Part shown: one piece after another, positions 6,632 to 8,835 of the stretch
Layout of the letters: each line of letters opens with the position of its first letter
Position numbering within the stretch: the stretch's first letter is position 1
NCBI GenBank assembly: GCA_014801655.1
Contig: JAAVDT010000024.1
Coordinates: 1 to 8,835, forward strand
DNA length: 8,835 nucleotides
Direction: 5' to 3'
Source: Bacteroides sp.
GTDB lineage: Bacteria > Bacteroidota > Bacteroidia > Bacteroidales > Muribaculaceae
Notes under the pieces: generated by a model
Databases searched by the model: none
Told to the model about the DNA's origin: nothing
Seen by the model: only the letters and a program-made list of their open reading frames with translations
Position numbers and translations under genes: made by a program

Positions 6632-6668
6632 TTTACAAAATCAGCACTCCGCATAGCAAAATGTAAGC
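6631..6668. repeat. Inverted partner of the sequence following TR
   Basis: Directly after VR, GTTTACAAAATC (6631-6642) and CATAGCAAAATGTAAGC (6652-6668) are exact reverse complements of 8381-8392 and 8354-8370. The nine bases between them differ. The whole element is therefore present after TR in the opposite orientation. Its ends are themselves near-palindromic (GTTTACA against TGTAAGC), which makes the VR/TR match seem to run on for six bases with one C/T mismatch. Confidence 0.9.
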
Positions 6669-6680
6669 GAATCAATTAAA

Positions 6681-6728
6681 GGCAATCGAGGATTATGGTC
6701 GGCGGAGCGACCATAAAGCTTGATTGCC
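6681..6728. promoter_or_regulatory. Long hairpin/cruciform downstream of VR
   Basis: An outer ten-pair stem joins 6681-6690 to 6719-6728 (one G-U). A two-by-two internal mismatch follows. An inner nine-pair perfect stem joins 6693-6701 to 6708-6716, with the six-base loop GCGGAG. It begins 49 bases after VR. In the Bordetella phage DGR a hairpin just downstream of VR is needed for efficient homing; this may be the counterpart, or it may attenuate transcription into the HRDC gene. The T-run expected of a terminator is absent. Confidence 0.7.
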
Positions 6729-6738
6729 AATAAAAAAT

Positions 6739-7227
6739 ATGCAGATTAGAACTTTTATATTGCCCGCGACATCCGCTTCCGACGTGCTCGAAGACCTCAA
6801 TTCATTTCTTAGATCAGTTAGAATTTTAGAGGTAAAGAAAGAGTTTGTAAGTGGAGAGAATGGAGCTTATTGGGCTTTGTGCGTCACGTTTCTTCCTGTT
6901 TCGCAAGGTACTGGTAATTTTGTCGGTACATCATCAATAAAGGGGAAAGTTGATTACAAAAATTTATTAGATAAAGATGAATTCTCAAGATTTTGCTTGC
7001 TTAGAAAGATCAGAAAGAAACTTGCAGATGCAGATGCCGTCCCGGCATTTGCAGTGTTTACGGATGCTGAGCTTGCTGAAATTTCAAAAATTAAAAATCT
7101 TGATATATTGGACCTGAAAAAAATTGATGGAATTGGCGTAAGAAAGGTTGACAAATATGGTCAGCAGTTGTGTGATGACTATAATTTGTTACTGAAAGAA
7201 GATAAACTTGATGCTGATGAGACGTAA
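6739..7227 (+). CDS. DGR accessory protein with HRDC domain
   Basis: I take the ATG at 6739 (MQIRTFILPAT), giving 162 residues. A TTG 15 bases upstream is in frame but lies inside the hairpin stem. The N-terminal ~80 residues (VRILEVKKEFVSGENGAYWALCVTFL) form a domain seen with HRDC-type DGR accessory proteins of Bacteroidales. Residues ~83-152 form an HRDC domain: FCLLRKIRKKLAD, VPAFAVFTDAELAEISKI, then LKKIDGIGVRKVDKYG. HRDC domains bind nucleic acid in RecQ and RNase D. In DGRs this protein replaces the better-known Avd, which helps the reverse transcriptase prime on TR RNA (the equivalence is inference). It overlaps the RT gene by 17 bases, suggesting translational coupling. It is AT-rich compared with the target gene. 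Confidence 0.85.
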   Translation: MQIRTFILPATSASDVLEDLNSFLRSVRILEVKKEFVSGENGAYWALCVTFLPVSQGTGNFVGTSSIKGKVDYKNLLDKDEFSRFCLLRKIRKKLADADAVPAFAVFTDAELAEISKIKNLDILDLKKIDGIGVRKVDKYGQQLCDDYNLLLKEDKLDADET

Positions 7228-8203
7228 TAATGGTCTGTTTGAATTAATAGTAGATTTAGACAACATTCTTTTGGCATGCATTAAAGCATTTAAGGGAAAG
7301 AATAATACAGATGAAGTCTTCCGCTATAAATCGGACTTGGTCAATTATGCTCAGAAAATTCGTTCGCAATTAATATCAGGTCACATAAGATGTGAGAATT
7401 ATAGACAATTTAGAATATATGAGCCAAAGGAAAGGCTCATTACAGCGCCTAATCTTAATCAGAGGATAATTCAGCATTGTATAATGAACGTATGTCATGG
7501 ATGCTTCGAGAGGAAATATATATATCATAGTTATGCTTCGCGACCGAAAAAGGGGGTTCAAGCTGCTGTAAGTGCGGTTTTAAAGGCTTCTATGAATACT
7601 GGTTATTATCTTAAAATGGACTTCCGAAAATATTTTGATAGCATCGACCATAATATTTTAAAAGTGCAATTATCAAGAATATTTAAGGATAATAGATTGC
7701 TCTACCTGCTATATGATATTATAGACAGCTATGAAGTTACGCCAAGTAAAGGATTGCCTATAGGAAATTTGACAAGCCAGTATTTCGCTAACTTATATTT
7801 AACAAACCTTGACCACCATATGCTTGAAAGAGAAAAGATGAAATATTACTTCCGATATATGGATGATGTTGTAATTCTTGGGAAGAGCCAAGATGCATTA
7901 AAAAGGGCTTTTGATGTTTATGATAGCATAAGTGGTGATGCTCTTAAATTGCAACTTAAACAACCGGTCTATGGGTCGATAAGGGAAGGTTTGATTTTTT
8001 TAGGCTATAGGATTAGTTCCAAAGGAGTGACGTTAAGCGGTGAAAGTAAACGTAGACTAAGAAAAAAATTAAGATTGACTCATGAATTGTATGAAAAAGG
8101 CATAATTTCGGAGAAAGAAAAAGCCGCTAAGGAGCAATCAATTGTTGCTTTTGCTGCAAAAGCTCAGTCATTTAATTTAATAAGAAGTTGTATTATTGAT
8201 TGA
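7211..8203 (+). CDS. DGR reverse transcriptase
   Basis: The 330-residue protein (ATG at 7211; a TTG one codon earlier and an ATG at 7217 are alternatives) is of normal DGR-RT length. It shows the palm motifs in order: YLKMDFRKYFDSIDH (first catalytic Asp, D137) and GLPIGNLTSQ (residues ~181-190). The latter is the DGR-typical variant of the QGxxxSP motif of other retroelement RTs. YMDD follows (216-219, metal-binding aspartates), then FLGYRIS (motif 7). All catalytic residues are intact. There is no maturase, endonuclease or RNase H domain, as expected. The enzyme copies TR RNA into cDNA with random misincorporation opposite adenines. It starts inside the HRDC gene and ends 17 bases before TR. 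Its AT-richness is strong: 16 of 60 bases are G or C in 7621-7680. Confidence 0.95.
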   Translation: MLMRRNNGLFELIVDLDNILLACIKAFKGKNNTDEVFRYKSDLVNYAQKIRSQLISGHIRCENYRQFRIYEPKERLITAPNLNQRIIQHCIMNVCHGCFERKYIYHSYASRPKKGVQAAVSAVLKASMNTGYYLKMDFRKYFDSIDHNILKVQLSRIFKDNRLLYLLYDIIDSYEVTPSKGLPIGNLTSQYFANLYLTNLDHHMLEREKMKYYFRYMDDVVILGKSQDALKRAFDVYDSISGDALKLQLKQPVYGSIREGLIFLGYRISSKGVTLSGESKRRLRKKLRLTHELYEKGIISEKEKAAKEQSIVAFAAKAQSFNLIRSCIID

Positions 8204-8220
8204 AAAATGGTCTTATGTCA

Positions 8221-8354
8221 TTCTTCGGGCTCGAATCGAGTGAATCGTGGCGGCAGCTATAACAACAGTGCCAGGAACTGTCGTTCGGCTAATCGTAACA
8301 ACAACGATTCCGGCAACCGTTATAGAGACCTCGGCTTTCGCCTCGCCCTCTAAG
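8221..8354 (+). repeat. DGR template repeat (TR)
   Basis: These 134 bases hold 32 adenines and 102 other bases. VR has changed 11 of the adenines and none of the others. Read in the target's frame, TR carries ten AAC/AAT codons, seven of which are altered in VR. Because an AAY codon can only become NNY, mutagenesis cannot create a stop codon at these sites. TR has no ORF of its own and must be supplied as a non-coding RNA, probably from read-through of the RT transcript, since no promoter is visible in the 17-base gap. Confidence 0.95.
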
Positions 8355-8392
8355 CTTACATTTTGCTATGTGGATGCACAGATTTTGTAAAC
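8354..8392. repeat. Inverted copy of the post-VR element, after TR
   Basis: GCTTACATTTTGCTATG (8354-8370) and GATTTTGTAAAC (8381-8392) are the exact reverse complements of 6652-6668 and 6631-6642. The ten bases between, TGGATGCACA, differ from the other copy. RNA from this stretch could pair with the coding strand or mRNA just downstream of VR. Confidence 0.9.
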
Positions 8393-8598
8393 CGGCATAA
8401 GTACCTGCACTGATATAATAAGTGCAAATCCGACTCCATTATGTTTGGAGAAACGCCAATATTAGTACTGTATGTTTGCGGGAAAGTTTTGGCGTTTGAT
8501 TTTGTGATCTTTCTTGGAGGCACTGATGGGAGGGTGGTCGCAGGCAGGATGCCTGCATTCCAAGTTTTTGATACGGTTAGATTTACTTGCTCGGGGGG
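8393..8598. other. Non-coding region after TR with several hairpins
   Basis: No gene is seen. Inverted repeats include TGCACT/AGTGCA (8406-8411 and 8421-8426), AAACGCCAA/TTGGCGTTT (8451-8459 and 8489-8497) and GCAGGCA/TGCCTGC (8540-8546 and 8550-8556). The last is followed by a five-T run at 8565-8569. The first two could structure the 3' part of the TR transcript, where cDNA priming takes place in studied DGRs. The third is a weak candidate terminator between the convergent genes. Confidence 0.45.
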
Positions 8599-8835
8599 TT
8601 AGAGGGGGGGGGGGAGGGAGGAGTAGACAGCGCGGATTATTTCTTGGCGGGGGGCGAGGGTGTTGAAGGTGGGGGTGTCGCGGGTGGGGTTGACGCGGTT
8701 GGTTAGGATTACGATGATGATTTCTTCGGCGGGGTCGACCCAGAAGCAGGTGCCGGTGAAGCCGGTGTGGCCGTAGGCGAGGGGATTGATGCCGGTGTCG
8801 CGAAATGATTTCACGCGGCCGGCCAGGTCGAAGCC
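8599..8835 (-). CDS. Beta-lactamase-like serine hydrolase, C-terminus (partial)
   Basis: The frame is open through the right edge, so the N-terminal part lies beyond the window and 78 residues are visible. YGHTGFTGTCFWVDPAEEIIIVILTNRVNP is characteristic of the class C beta-lactamase/penicillin-binding-protein superfamily: HTGFTG stands in the place of the KTG motif beside the active site. In Bacteroidales such domains occur alone or fused behind a family 3 glycoside hydrolase; the visible part cannot decide between them. They act on peptidoglycan or related amide and ester substrates, usually outside the cytoplasm. The catalytic SxxK motif is outside the window. The last codons run through an 11-base C tract (G at 8604-8614 on the + strand), encoding LPPPL before the TAA. 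Confidence 0.8.
   Translation of the reverse strand, partial: GFDLAGRVKSFRDTGINPLAYGHTGFTGTCFWVDPAEEIIIVILTNRVNPTRDTPTFNTLAPRQEIIRAVYSSLPPPL

Larger units (their letters stand above)
4943..8392 (+). other. Diversity-generating retroelement (DGR) locus
   Basis: All core DGR parts are present in the usual order on one strand: target gene with a 3' variable repeat, HRDC accessory gene, reverse transcriptase, and template repeat. The 4943 gene is included because it is paralogous to and tightly linked with the target. TR and VR differ only at TR adenines over their shared 134 bases. No integrase, phage structural or conjugation gene is visible in the window, so the element looks chromosomal here. 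The boundary at 8392 is set by the inverted repeat after TR. Confidence 0.93.

Noticed and set aside
6632..6637. Apparent extension of VR/TR homology past the stop codon with a single C/T mismatch (8355 against 6632)
   Set aside because: It is not a non-adenine mutation. It arises because the near-palindromic ends of the inverted element resemble each other, so true VR/TR homology ends at 6631/8354.
6724..6738. TTG start for the HRDC gene, 15 bases before the chosen ATG
   Set aside because: It lies within the 3' arm of the long hairpin, and the ATG at 6739 gives the N-terminus I expect of the family.
8147..8163. Perfect seven-pair hairpin (GCTTTTG, loop CTG, CAAAAGC) near the end of the RT gene
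   Set aside because: It lies wholly within coding sequence and has no T-run; it may be chance in AT-rich DNA, although its closeness to TR is noted.

Overview
The window looks like a chromosomal segment from a gut Bacteroidales bacterium, possibly Muribaculaceae-like. Several genes are preceded by Bacteroidetes-type promoters (a TTG box, 19-21 bases, then TAnnTTTG). Shine-Dalgarno sequences are mostly absent. The gene families (LytS-type kinase, Fsr, CorA, HRDC-type retroelement accessory protein, beta-lactamase-like hydrolase) are typical of that order. The assignment is inference; no rRNA or tRNA is present to confirm it.

Left part (1-4400), ordinary chromosomal genes on the + strand: the C-terminal end of a LytS/YehU-type sensor histidine kinase, an Fsr-like MFS efflux pump, a CorA-like magnesium channel, a Fic-domain AMP-transferase with a C-terminal winged helix, and a small DUF3861-like protein followed by a strong intrinsic terminator. 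Upstream of fic lies an array of five GTAGGG repeats spaced by about two or three helical turns, one of them inside the predicted promoter. Between 4313 and 4942 there is only a possible 65-residue ORF on the minus strand and unassigned sequence.

Central part (4943-8392), a complete diversity-generating retroelement (DGR). A secreted CsgG/LpoB-like protein lies 11 bases upstream of the target gene. The target has the same N-terminal domain fused through a Gly/Ser linker to an FGE-sulfatase (C-type-lectin fold) domain. Its last ~40 codons are the variable repeat (VR). Then follow a long hairpin, an HRDC accessory gene, a DGR reverse transcriptase (YMDD; GLPIGNLTSQ) and the template repeat (TR). 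Over 134 aligned bases VR and TR differ at 11 positions, and every one is an adenine in TR, which is the signature of adenine-specific mutagenic retrohoming. The expected working is that TR RNA is copied by the reverse transcriptase with its HRDC partner, adenines are miscopied, and the cDNA replaces VR, diversifying the binding face of the exported target.

The most unusual element is a ~38-base sequence immediately after VR that recurs immediately after TR in inverted orientation (17 and 12 bases exactly complementary). It flanks the HRDC-RT-TR cassette, and I know of no described role for it.

Right edge: the 3' end of a beta-lactamase-like serine hydrolase on the minus strand, convergent with the DGR and ending in an 11-base homopolymer.
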